Below are positions 1 through 5,809 of a stretch of 5,865 bases of DNA, in pieces (within the stretch, counting starts at the first letter, position 1; each line of letters begins with the position of its first letter). The stretch comes from Lachnoclostridium sp. UBA2905 (GTDB taxonomy: Bacteria; Bacillota; Clostridia; Lachnospirales; Lachnospiraceae): the NCBI GenBank assembly GCA_002349525.1, contig DEDL01000010.1, forward strand, positions 74,224 through 80,088, in the 5' to 3' direction. A program made the position numbers and the translations under genes. A model generated the notes under the pieces. That model was not told the DNA's origin. It worked only from the letters and a program-made list of their open reading frames with translations, and did no database searches.

Positions 1-27
1 GAAAATTCAATAATAACTGGCATGAAT

Positions 28-67
28 ATAGCATGAAACCATATAAAATAGCATGAAACTATATAAA
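28..67. repeat. 20-bp tandem repeat, two units
   Basis: Two adjacent 20-bp units (28-47 and 48-67) differ at one position, C versus T in the GCATGAAAC/TATAT stretch. A decayed partial copy sits just before (about 17-30, GGCATGAATATA). No gene is seen in positions 1-126. The segment is very AT-rich, and a TTGACA at 82-87 has no -10 box at a proper distance. Function unknown; one of several unrelated arrays in the window's intergenic spaces. Confidence 0.8.
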
Positions 68-128
68 TAAGATAGTGAATGTTGACATAGATTCATATAC
101 TTACTGCTTCCCAAATAATAAAAACCAT

Positions 129-146
129 ATTTGACGCATGACAAAT
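129..146. promoter_or_regulatory. Candidate operator, copy 1
   Basis: An 18-bp imperfect palindrome with half-sites ATTTG and CAAAT flanking ACGCATGA. It overlaps the -35-like TTGACG at 131-136. It matches the second copy at 171-188 in 16 of 18 positions. The location upstream of an operon encoding a helix-turn-helix protein suggests autoregulation, as is usual for toxin-antitoxin operons. That role is inference. Confidence 0.5.
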
Positions 147-159
147 AATACAGTAAGAT
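131..159 (+). promoter_or_regulatory. Candidate sigma-A promoter of the HipA-like operon
   Basis: TTGACG at 131-136, a 17-bp spacer, then TAAGAT at 154-159. The -35 matches consensus in 5 of 6 positions and the -10 in 4 of 6. It would start transcription near 166, giving a leader of about 110 nt before the TTG start at 277. The -35 box lies inside operator copy 1, so a bound repressor would block it. A second possibility uses TTGACG at 173-178 with TATGAT at 194-199, but its spacer is only 15 bp. Confidence 0.45.
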
Positions 160-170
160 AATATTGAAAT

Positions 171-188
171 ATTTGACGCGCGACAAAT
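171..188. promoter_or_regulatory. Candidate operator, copy 2 (near-perfect palindrome)
   Basis: The 18 bases ATTTGACGCGCGACAAAT form a palindrome broken only at the symmetric positions 176 and 183, both A. The centre lies exactly 42 bp from that of copy 1, about four helical turns, so two dimers would sit on the same DNA face. It also contains a TTGACG at 173-178. It is probably a binding site for the helix-turn-helix protein of the downstream operon (inference). Confidence 0.55.
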
Positions 189-264
189 AAATCTATGATT
201 TGTACCTTGAAGCAACTTTTACGAACGAATTTTGAATAATAAAATAGATCATACTATTTATAAT

Positions 265-272
265 GGGGGTGA
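265..272 (+). promoter_or_regulatory. Ribosome binding site deciding the TTG start at 277
   Basis: GGGGGTGA closely matches the Firmicute anti-Shine-Dalgarno complement GGAGGTGATCC. With GGGGGT at 265-270 the spacer to TTG at 277 is 6 nt, which is optimal. The longer frame beginning with TTG at 232 has no purine-rich site upstream, so 277 is preferred. Confidence 0.8.
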
Positions 273-276
273 TGGT

Positions 277-1083
277 TTGAATATTGTACATGAAAAAAAG
301 GATTTGACCTATTTGAATTGGTCACATATTCGGAGTTCAAGTGGAATAGCTGGGACATTTTTGAAATCAGAATCAAATTTGGATGGGAAAAAGACGTATT
401 ATAAGCTCTCTAATTTTGATCCGGTTCGTGGGATAATTGGACATGAATGTGTCAATGAAATCATTGTTGATCGATTACTTACATTGCTGGGGGTGGAGCA
501 CCTGAGTTATGAATTGATTCATGCAGATGTTGAAATTGAGGGGCAGGTATATTCAACCTATGTATGTGCTTCTCTTGATTTTAAAAAGCGCGGAGAAAGC
601 AAAATTGCGTTGGATGATTACTATACAGCGAATGCAAATAAAGGTGAAGATCGTTATGATTTTTGCAGTAGAATGGGTTGGCAACACGATATAGACATTA
701 TGCTTGCAGTTGACTATCTGATTTTAAACCGGGATCGTCGTGGGGCGAATATAGAAGTGTTAAGAAATGCAAGAGCACGTACACTTCGCATCGCGCCGTT
801 ATTTGATCATGGTTTATCTTTGCTCTATTCTTGCATGACAGATACTGAGGCAGAAAAATTTGATGTATTAGAAGACAGGCGATGTCAGAACTTCATTGGC
901 AGCTATTCCTGCTATGAGAATCTGAAATTTATACAGGATAAGCATGGAATATTTGCGAATCCACTTGTGAAGTCGGATAAAGATTTTTTGTTTGCGGGGA
1001 TGGAGGAAATCCTGCCAAATGTGTTTATTAATAAGATATGGGATATGATTTATGGAAGGTATCAGATATATGAAAAGTTATGA
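277..1083 (+). CDS. HipA/HipT-like serine/threonine kinase (putative toxin), compact form
   Basis: The 268-residue protein, read from TTG at 277, shows the core of the HipA kinase fold. It has a serine/glycine-rich loop (SSSG, about residues 20-23), a probable ATP-binding lysine in YYKLS (about 43), a catalytic-loop motif NRDRRGAN with candidate catalytic Asp153 and metal-binding Asn158, and FDHG with Asp177 as the DFG-type metal ligand. HipA proteins usually have about 400-440 residues and begin with an N-terminal subdomain that is absent here. This resembles the split HipT/CtkA-type kinases. Known family members phosphorylate translation factors such as aminoacyl-tRNA synthetases and cause growth arrest; the target here is unknown. 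It is the first gene of a two-gene operon, and its 3' end overlaps the next gene by 14 bp. That next gene probably encodes the antitoxin. The kinase assignment is fairly firm; the toxin role is inferred from family and context. Confidence 0.8.
   Translation: MNIVHEKKDLTYLNWSHIRSSSGIAGTFLKSESNLDGKKTYYKLSNFDPVRGIIGHECVNEIIVDRLLTLLGVEHLSYELIHADVEIEGQVYSTYVCASLDFKKRGESKIALDDYYTANANKGEDRYDFCSRMGWQHDIDIMLAVDYLILNRDRRGANIEVLRNARARTLRIAPLFDHGLSLLYSCMTDTEAEKFDVLEDRRCQNFIGSYSCYENLKFIQDKHGIFANPLVKSDKDFLFAGMEEILPNVFINKIWDMIYGRYQIYEKL
1054..1060 (+). promoter_or_regulatory. Ribosome binding site of the second operon gene, inside the kinase gene
   Basis: GGAAGGT lies inside the kinase coding sequence, with 9-10 nt to ATG at 1070. 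It supports 1070 over the in-frame ATG at 1052, which lacks a comparable site. Translation of the two genes is therefore likely to be coupled. Confidence 0.6.
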
Positions 1084-1867
1084 AATTATAGATACAGAAG
1101 AACATAGGAGTGTCGGAATCCTGCTGTACTATGAAAAGAAAAAAGACTTTATTATTGAATTGCAAGAGAATTTGAATGAATGGACAGCACCATTACTATT
1201 TACAAATTTGGTAAAGAAAGGCATTTACACAGTTCCACGTGACCTCAGTTTCTTGTGGATTAAGGAACGAATTATTCCGAGTGGAAGACAGAATATAAGC
1301 TCAATCCTGAAGAATCATAAGATGGATGCCTATGACGAAATGAAATTTTTGGAATTGTCAAAAGCAAAATGTTCACAGGATAATCTCTGTATAAAAAAGG
1401 TTGATAAGCTTCCGATATATGTGGTAGATCGTGCAAGAAAGCATGTTGTGGATTGCGTACCTTGTGCAGATCATAAGATTATTTGCTTTTTTGAAGATGG
1501 TGCAGTGAAGAAGGTGGATCTACAAGATATCGAATCGGCTACGGGGGTGGATAAAGTCCTTCGAAATGAATCGCTGTATCAATCTTGCCAGGTGGGAACC
1601 GGTGGGCATTGTATTACGTTTGATGACTTCATTGACGTGCCTGCATGTCTTCTTTATGATGAAGGCATGACAATTCCGTTATCAAAGGACGATTTTATCA
1701 GCTTTGCCAGAAATAATCTGCTAGACACTACAGAAAGCTGTGCGGTATTGGAGTGTTCCAGACAGAATATCTCATATATGGTAAAGCGTGGGCAATTGGA
1801 GGAAGTCAAAGTAAATGTAAAGGGAAATCTATATCAAAAAGGTGATATTCTAAGGAATATGTGGTGA
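1070..1867 (+). CDS. Putative antitoxin/regulator: HipS-like N-terminus, DUF2442-like middle, C-terminal HTH
   Basis: A 265-residue protein with three apparent parts. Residues about 5-108 have the pattern of the HipA N-terminal subdomain/HipS: a beta-rich start, then WIKERIIPSGRQNI (about 63-76) in the place of the family's LLPEG..R segment, then an acidic helix and QDNLCI. Residues about 117-200 follow DUF2442: VVDCVP, FFEDG (140-144), VDL (149-151), IDVP and LYDEG. Residues about 204-265 look like an excisionase/MerR-type helix-turn-helix, with CSRQNISYMVKRGQL at 229-243. I infer that the protein neutralises the upstream kinase and represses the operon, combining the HipS and HipB roles of HipBST-type systems. 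DUF2442 and HTH are recognised with moderate confidence; the HipS resemblance rests on pattern alone. No signal peptide or membrane segment is seen. An alternative start at ATG 1052 would add six residues. Confidence 0.7.
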   Translation: MKSYEIIDTEEHRSVGILLYYEKKKDFIIELQENLNEWTAPLLFTNLVKKGIYTVPRDLSFLWIKERIIPSGRQNISSILKNHKMDAYDEMKFLELSKAKCSQDNLCIKKVDKLPIYVVDRARKHVVDCVPCADHKIICFFEDGAVKKVDLQDIESATGVDKVLRNESLYQSCQVGTGGHCITFDDFIDVPACLLYDEGMTIPLSKDDFISFARNNLLDTTESCAVLECSRQNISYMVKRGQLEEVKVNVKGNLYQKGDILRNMW

Positions 1868-1876
1868 TATGGCAAA

Positions 1877-1991
1877 GGCAATTTCGGACATAAGGAGTAT
1901 GGTATTATAATACTGGCAATTTCGGACATAAGGAGTATGGTATTATAACACTGGCAATTTCGGACATAAGGAGTATGTGTATTATAACACA
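1877..1991. repeat. 38-bp tandem repeat, three units, with promoter-like boxes
   Basis: The units start at 1877, 1915 and 1953 with GGCAATTTCGGACATAAGG. The first two are 38 bp and nearly identical, and the third is 39 bp because of one inserted base. Each unit contains TTCGGA followed after 17-18 bp by TATAAT (1906-1911) or TATAAC (1944-1949, 1983-1988), and an AAGGAG. Unit 1 also contains the perfect palindrome GTATTATAATAC (1902-1913). The 3' end of the preceding gene (from 1851, TAAGGAATATGTGG) resembles part of the unit, so it may be a decayed founding copy. The rest of the 1868-2094 gap holds no gene and no clear intrinsic terminator. Confidence 0.85.
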
Positions 1992-2094
1992 GGCTGTTAC
2001 AGAGAGTGCTTAAAACTTGCAGATATTAAGTATTGTGGGACTTTCACAGGTTGTAAAGATATGCGATTATCAGGTGATGTGGTTGATTGAACAT

Positions 2095-2123
2095 TTGACA
2101 AAGTGTGCTGTCTATTTTACAAT
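2095..2123 (+). promoter_or_regulatory. Strong sigma-A promoter of miaB
   Basis: A perfect -35 box TTGACA (2095-2100), an optimal 17-bp spacer and TACAAT (2118-2123) match consensus in 11 of 12 positions. The transcript would start near 2130 and carry a leader of about 140 nt, made mostly of the 18-bp repeat array, before the miaB ATG. The promoter also argues against open frames that begin upstream of it, at 2017 and 2103. Confidence 0.75.
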
Positions 2124-2142
2124 AAAGGTTGTTTTGCAAAAA

Positions 2143-2270
2143 ACGAAGGAATTAATGTTGCAAGAAGAATTAATGTTGCAAGAAGAATTAAAGTTGCAAG
2201 AAGAATTTATGCTACAAGAAGAATTAATGTTACAAGAAGGAATTCATATTATAAGGAGAATTCATATTAT
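2143..2270 (+). repeat. 18-bp tandem repeat array ending in the miaB ribosome binding site
   Basis: Seven units of 18-19 bp follow one another: 2143-2161, 2162-2179, 2180-2197, 2198-2215, 2216-2233, 2234-2252 and 2253-2270. The core is AAGAAGAATTAATGTTGC, and the last two units have changed to a form ending in ATTCATATTAT. The last unit contains AAGGAG (2253-2258), the best Shine-Dalgarno for the ATG at 2271, although its 12-nt spacer is longer than usual. Because units are mostly 18 bp, two forward frames stay open and yield hexapeptide repeats such as INVARR and ELMLQE. I regard these as translation artefacts. Confidence 0.9.
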
Positions 2271-3689
2271 ATGAGTATTTTTGATGATGCACCGGTAAAT
2301 GAGCCGGAAAGACAGTTTTATTTTATAGACAGATGTAAAGAATGGCTTACTGCAAAGAAAAAAGAGTTGGGAAGGGACATGACATTTGGAATATTCACTT
2401 TTGGATGTCAGATGAATTTTCACGACTCAGAGAAAATAATTGCAATCCTGGAGCAGATTGGTTTCGTGAATTCAGAAGATGAGAATTCTGATTTTGTTCT
2501 TTACAACACCTGCACCGTTCGTGAGAATGCCAATGAGCGAGTTTATGGAAGGCTTGGACAGTTAAAGCGTATCAAAAAAAATAATCCGGAAATGATGATT
2601 GGCTTGTGTGGCTGCATGATGCAGGAGGAACATGTCATCGAGAAGATACGTAAGTCATACGGATTTGTGGATCTGGTATTTGGAACACATAACATCTTTA
2701 AATTTGCCGAGTTGTTGTATATGCGTCTCATTTCGGGAGACCAGATAATAGATATATGGAAGGAAGCTGATAAGATAGTTGAGGAGCTTCCTGTAGATAG
2801 AAAGTACTCATTTAAATGTGGTGTTAACATAATGTTTGGCTGCAATAATTTCTGCAGTTACTGTATAGTTCCTTACGTAAGGGGCAGGGAGCGCAGCCGT
2901 AAGCCGGAGGACATTATAAATGAGGTTAAGAAGCTTGCAGCAGACGGAGTAGTTGAGGTTATGCTTCTTGGCCAGAATGTTAATTCCTATGGAAAGAATC
3001 TTGAGTGTGGCATGTCATTTGCCGAGTTACTTAAAGAGATTGAGAAGATTGAGGGAATAGAGAGAATACGCTTTATGACTTCACATCCTAAGGATCTGTC
3101 GGATGAGCTTATTGAGACAATGGCTGCATCAGACAAAATCTGCCGACACATTCATCTGCCACTTCAGTCAGGAAGCAGCAGAATTCTTAAGGCTATGAAC
3201 AGGAGATATTCCAAGGAGGATTACCTTCTGCTTGTTGATAAAATTAAGGCCGCAATGCCTGACATATCAATAACAACAGATATTATTGTGGGCTTCCCGG
3301 GAGAAGATGACGAAGACCTTGAGGAAACCATTGATGTTGTAAGGAAGGTTGGCTATGACAGCGCATTTACCTTCCAGTATTCAAAACGTACAGGAACACC
3401 TGCAGCTTCTATGGAGAACCAGGCCAGCAAAGAAGATGTCACAAGGAGATTTGACAAGCTTCTTAAGGTGGTACAGGAGGTTGCTGCCGAGCGTACCTCA
3501 AGATTTGAAGGCCAGGTAATGAAGGCTCTTGTGGAGGAACCTGACACCCATGAAGAGGGGATGTTAACAGGAAGACTTGGCAATAATACAGTCGTGCATT
3601 TCCCGGGAGATGAATCACTGATTGGAAAAATCATTGATGTGCGCCTGGACGAATGCAAGGGCTTCTATTATATTGGGTCACATGTATAG
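2271..3689 (+). CDS. miaB: tRNA-2-methylthio-N6-dimethylallyladenosine synthase (MiaB)
   Basis: MiaB is a radical-SAM methylthiotransferase that converts i6A37 to ms2i6A37 in tRNAs reading UNN codons, which helps decoding. The 472-residue protein has the three expected parts. The N-terminal UPF0004 domain carries the cysteines of the auxiliary 4Fe-4S cluster: Cys46 in GCQMN, Cys81 in NTCTVREN and Cys115 in GCM. The radical-SAM domain has Cys191, Cys195 and Cys198 in CNNFCSYC, followed by IVPYVRGRERSR, GQNVNSYG and HLPLQSGS. A C-terminal TRAM domain (about 405-470) binds tRNA. A frame-open extension to 2103 is rejected because it translates the repeat array and begins upstream of the predicted transcript start; MSIFDDA at 2271 is preceded by AAGGAG. 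The length is complete for the family. The final codons and stop are part of a duplicated 34-bp unit. Confidence 0.96.
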   Translation: MSIFDDAPVNEPERQFYFIDRCKEWLTAKKKELGRDMTFGIFTFGCQMNFHDSEKIIAILEQIGFVNSEDENSDFVLYNTCTVRENANERVYGRLGQLKRIKKNNPEMMIGLCGCMMQEEHVIEKIRKSYGFVDLVFGTHNIFKFAELLYMRLISGDQIIDIWKEADKIVEELPVDRKYSFKCGVNIMFGCNNFCSYCIVPYVRGRERSRKPEDIINEVKKLAADGVVEVMLLGQNVNSYGKNLECGMSFAELLKEIEKIEGIERIRFMTSHPKDLSDELIETMAASDKICRHIHLPLQSGSSRILKAMNRRYSKEDYLLLVDKIKAAMPDISITTDIIVGFPGEDDEDLEETIDVVRKVGYDSAFTFQYSKRTGTPAASMENQASKEDVTRRFDKLLKVVQEVAAERTSRFEGQVMKALVEEPDTHEEGMLTGRLGNNTVVHFPGDESLIGKIIDVRLDECKGFYYIGSHV

Positions 3690-3735
3690 AACACGGAACA
3701 TTTATATTGGGTCACGTGTATAGAACACGGAACAC
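3668..3735 (+). repeat. 34-bp tandem duplication of the miaB 3' end including its stop codon
   Basis: Unit 1 (3668-3701) covers the last miaB codons for YIGSHV, the TAG stop and 12 bases beyond. Unit 2 (3702-3735) repeats it with two substitutions and would read YIGSRV-stop. A shortened echo, GGGTCATGTATAG at 3765-3777, starts the next array. The copies are outside the gene and do not alter the protein. Confidence 0.88.
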
Positions 3736-3763
3736 AATGTTGACCTCCTAAATATGACTGAAC

Positions 3764-3960
3764 AGGGTCATGTATAGGAATTATGGTGCGATATGTCTGA
3801 AATAAGACCATGCATAGGAATTATGTGTGATATGTCTGGAATAAGACCATGCATAGGAATTATGTGTGATATGTCTGAATAAGACCATGCATAGGAATTA
3901 TGTGTGATATGTCTGAAATAAGACCATGTATAGGAATTATGTATGATATGTCTGAATAAG
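3764..3960. repeat. 38-40-bp tandem repeat array between miaB and prfC, five units
   Basis: CATG landmarks at 3769, 3809, 3848, 3886 and 3925 give periods of 40, 39, 38 and 39 bp. The unit has the core CCATGCATAGGAATTATG followed by TGTGATATGTCTGAAATAAGA. Length changes come from a GAAATA/GAATA indel and a variant in unit 1. Each unit has weakly complementary ends (AGAC near the start, GTCT near the end) that could form a small AT-rich hairpin. Unit 1 begins with a sequence like the duplicated miaB tail. No spacers are present, so it is not CRISPR. A 75-codon minus-strand frame across it is only the translated repeat. The 332-bp miaB-prfC gap contains no gene and no intrinsic terminator that I can see. 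Confidence 0.9.
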
Positions 3961-3968
3961 ACAACTGG

Positions 3969-3996
3969 TTGATCGAAGAAAGCCATATGGAACAAT
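3969..3996 (+). promoter_or_regulatory. Weak candidate promoter before prfC
   Basis: TTGATC (3969-3974) and AACAAT (3991-3996) are spaced by 16 bp and each match consensus in 4 of 6 positions. The start would fall near 4003, leaving a very short leader before ATG 4022. Read-through from miaB is an equally good explanation for prfC expression. Confidence 0.2.
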
Positions 3997-4008
3997 TGTT
4001 GGATTTAG

Positions 4009-4015
4009 AAAGAGG
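4009..4015 (+). promoter_or_regulatory. Ribosome binding site of prfC
   Basis: AAAGAGG with a 6-nt spacer to ATG 4022, close to the AAAGGAGG consensus. It lies just outside the repeat array, unlike the miaB site. Confidence 0.7.
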
Positions 4016-4021
4016 TTTGAA

Positions 4022-5608
4022 ATGACAGATTTAAAAAATGAAATCAAGAGAAGAAGAACATTTGCTATTATATCCCATCCTGATGCAGGTAAGACAACTC
4101 TTACAGAGAAGTTTCTGCTTTACGGAGGTGCCATTAATCTTGCCGGAAGTGTAAAGGGAAGGAAGGCTCAGAAGCATGCAGTTTCAGACTGGATGCAGAT
4201 TGAGAAGGAAAGAGGAATTTCCGTAACATCATCAGTTATGCAGTTCGAATATGATGACATGTGCATTAACATTCTTGATACACCGGGACATCAGGACTTC
4301 TCAGAGGATACTTACCGTACACTTATGGCAGCAGATTCTGCGGTCATGGTTATTGATGGCTCAAAGGGTGTTGAGGCACAGACAATCAAGTTATTTAAGG
4401 TCTGTGTCATGAGAAAAATTCCAATCTTTACATTTATTAATAAAATGGACCGTGAGGCAAATGATCCTTTTGAACTTATAGATGAAATCGAGACAGTACT
4501 TGGAATCCGTACATGTCCTATCAACTGGCCAATTGGTTCAGGTAAGGCATTCAAGGGAGTTTATGACAGACAGAGCGGAGTCATATCAAGATTTATCCAG
4601 GGTGATAACGGCCATAAAACTGAGTCAGTGGAGGCAAAGCTTGGAGACGAGGGTCTTGACGAGCTTCTTACAAAGCCACTTCATGATAAGCTTGCTGAGG
4701 ATGTTGAACTTCTTGACGGAGCCAGTGATGAATTCGATCTTGAAAGAGTGCAGAGGGGTGAGCTTTCACCTGTATTCTTTGGTTCTGCCCTTACAAACTT
4801 TGGTGTGGAAATCTTCCTTAAGCATTTCCTTGCCATGACAACAAGCCCACTGCCACGTAAGAGTGACATTGGTACCATAGATCCATTTTCAGATGATTTT
4901 TCAGCATTTGTATTTAAAATTCAGGCTAATATGAACAAGGCCCACCGTGACAGAATTGCATTTATGAGAATCTGTTCAGGCAAATTCGATGCAGGCAAAG
5001 AAGTGTATCACGTTCAGGGCGGCAGAAAAATAAGACTTACCCAGCCACAGCAGATGATGGCTCAGGAAAGAAAGCATGTGGAAGAGGCATATGCCGGAGA
5101 TATTATCGGTGTATTTGATCCGGGAATATTTGCCATTGGAGATACTATATGCACACCTGGAAAGAAGTTTGCATATGAAGGAATACCAACATTTGCACCG
5201 GAGCATTTTGCCAGAATCCGCCAGGTTGATACAATGAAGAGAAAGCAGTTCATTAAGGGTATTGAACAGATCGCCCTTGAGGGAGCTGTGCAGATATTTC
5301 AGGAGTATAACACAGGAATGGAGGAGATAATTGTTGGAGTTGTCGGTGTCCTTCAGTTTGACGTATTGTCCTTCCGCCTTGAAAATGAGTACAACGTCGA
5401 GATTCGTATGGAGCAGCTTCCATATGAGCATATCAGATGGATTAAAAATGAGAATATAGATGTTTCTTCACTTTCAGTTACATCTGACACCAAACGAATC
5501 AAAGACCTTAAGGGTAATCCACTATTGCTCTTTACCCATCCATGGAGTATTAAGACAGTTCTTGAACGTAATGAGGGTCTTGAGCTTAGCGAGTTCGGAA
5601 CGAATTAG
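4022..5608 (+). CDS. prfC: Peptide chain release factor 3 (RF3)
   Basis: RF3 is a ribosome-associated GTPase that speeds recycling of RF1/RF2 after peptide release in the cytoplasm. The 528-residue protein is complete, close to the 529 residues of E. coli RF3. The G domain shows the P-loop SHPDAGKT (18-25), switch I RGISVTSSV (64-72), DTPGH (86-90), NKMD (140-143) and GSALTNFGV (254-262). These are followed by the RF3-typical second domain (QANMNKAHRDRIAF, about 301-314) and a C-terminal third domain with VGVLQFDVL (441-449). The RF3-specific start IKRRRTFAIISHPDAGKTTL and YGGAI separate it from EF-G and TetM-type proteins. ATG 4022 is supported by a good ribosome binding site. No defect is visible in motifs or reading frame. 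It may share a transcript with miaB, since no terminator separates them. Both genes act in translation, but they are not a universal pair. Confidence 0.97.
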   Translation: MTDLKNEIKRRRTFAIISHPDAGKTTLTEKFLLYGGAINLAGSVKGRKAQKHAVSDWMQIEKERGISVTSSVMQFEYDDMCINILDTPGHQDFSEDTYRTLMAADSAVMVIDGSKGVEAQTIKLFKVCVMRKIPIFTFINKMDREANDPFELIDEIETVLGIRTCPINWPIGSGKAFKGVYDRQSGVISRFIQGDNGHKTESVEAKLGDEGLDELLTKPLHDKLAEDVELLDGASDEFDLERVQRGELSPVFFGSALTNFGVEIFLKHFLAMTTSPLPRKSDIGTIDPFSDDFSAFVFKIQANMNKAHRDRIAFMRICSGKFDAGKEVYHVQGGRKIRLTQPQQMMAQERKHVEEAYAGDIIGVFDPGIFAIGDTICTPGKKFAYEGIPTFAPEHFARIRQVDTMKRKQFIKGIEQIALEGAVQIFQEYNTGMEEIIVGVVGVLQFDVLSFRLENEYNVEIRMEQLPYEHIRWIKNENIDVSSLSVTSDTKRIKDLKGNPLLLFTHPWSIKTVLERNEGLELSEFGTN

Positions 5609-5650
5609 GATATGAAGTCCTCAGAATAAGTGAACCCCTCACGTATGCAC

Positions 5651-5764
5651 GTGGGTACGTAGGTACTTAGATACTTAGGCATTAGGTACGTAGGCACTTA
5701 GGTATTTACGTAGGGTATTTATGTAGGATGTATACGTAGGATGTTGTTATAGGATATTATTATA
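5651..5764. repeat. Degenerate TAGG-rich array with five 12-13-bp units after prfC
   Basis: The right half is regular: units at 5701-5712, 5713-5725, 5726-5738, 5739-5751 and 5752-5764 all begin GG and end TA, with consensus near GGATGTATACGTA. The left half (5651-5700) has shorter irregular units such as GGTACGTA, GGTACTTA and GGCACTTA. TAGG occurs nine times in the whole stretch. The last unit runs directly into the A-tract of the terminator stem. No gene is seen from 5609 to 5865. Confidence 0.75.
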
Positions 5765-5809
5765 AAAAGCCCACTAACCAAGCAAAGAGAGCAAGGTTAG
5801 TGGGCTTTT
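5765..5809 (+). terminator. Intrinsic terminator after prfC, probably bidirectional
   Basis: AAAAGCCCACTAACC (5765-5779) pairs perfectly over 15 bp with GGTTAGTGGGCTTTT (5795-5809), leaving a 15-nt loop that can add two more GC pairs (5782-5783 with 5791-5792). The stem begins with an A-tract and ends with a T-tract, so it could stop transcription from either side. It lies about 156 bp beyond the prfC stop because the repeat array intervenes. The remaining 5810-5865 shows nothing recognisable. Confidence 0.9.

Larger units (their letters stand above)
127..192. repeat. 42-bp-spaced duplicated operator/promoter segment
   Basis: A 24-bp segment at 127-150 recurs at 169-192 with only a few changes, the start-to-start distance being 42 bp. 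The rest of the 42-bp unit has diverged, although both units run on into TTGAA (164-168 and 207-211). The conserved part contains the palindromic element and the TTGACG box described separately. This looks like an old tandem duplication in which only the functional-looking core was kept. Confidence 0.75.

Noticed and set aside
82..110. TTGACA at 82-87 as a promoter -35 box
   Set aside because: No TATAAT-like sequence lies 16-18 bp downstream.
232..276. Longer start of the HipA-like kinase at TTG 232
   Set aside because: No Shine-Dalgarno precedes 232, whereas TTG 277 has a near-consensus site at optimal spacing.
2103..2270. N-terminal extension of MiaB by 56 residues with INVARR repeats
   Set aside because: It lies in the repeat array and starts between the -35 and -10 boxes of the predicted promoter. 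Normal MiaB length and the AAGGAG site support ATG 2271.
2017..2274. 85-codon plus-strand frame with ELMLQE-type peptide repeats
   Set aside because: Most of it translates the 18-bp array. It begins upstream of the strong miaB promoter, has no ribosome binding site and overlaps the miaB start in another frame.
3740..3768. TTGACC at 3740-3745 as a prfC promoter
   Set aside because: The sequence at the expected -10 position (CAGGGT) is not promoter-like.
3764..3960. Possible CRISPR array
   Set aside because: The units are contiguous with no unique spacers, and no cas genes are present.
3768..3995. 75-codon minus-strand frame with repeated SHIIPMHGL-type peptides
   Set aside because: It is the translated 39-bp array. 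Slipped units preserve a frame by chance, and no start signals or homology are recognisable.
4976..5431. 151-codon minus-strand frame inside prfC
   Set aside because: It lies entirely antisense to a well-conserved RF3 coding region. Composition follows the opposite strand, and there is no ribosome binding site or recognisable domain.
5638..5655. Small hairpin around CACGT-ATGC-ACGTG as a terminator for prfC
   Set aside because: The stem is only about 7 bp with a G-U pair and has no T-tract. The perfect terminator at 5765-5809 is far better.
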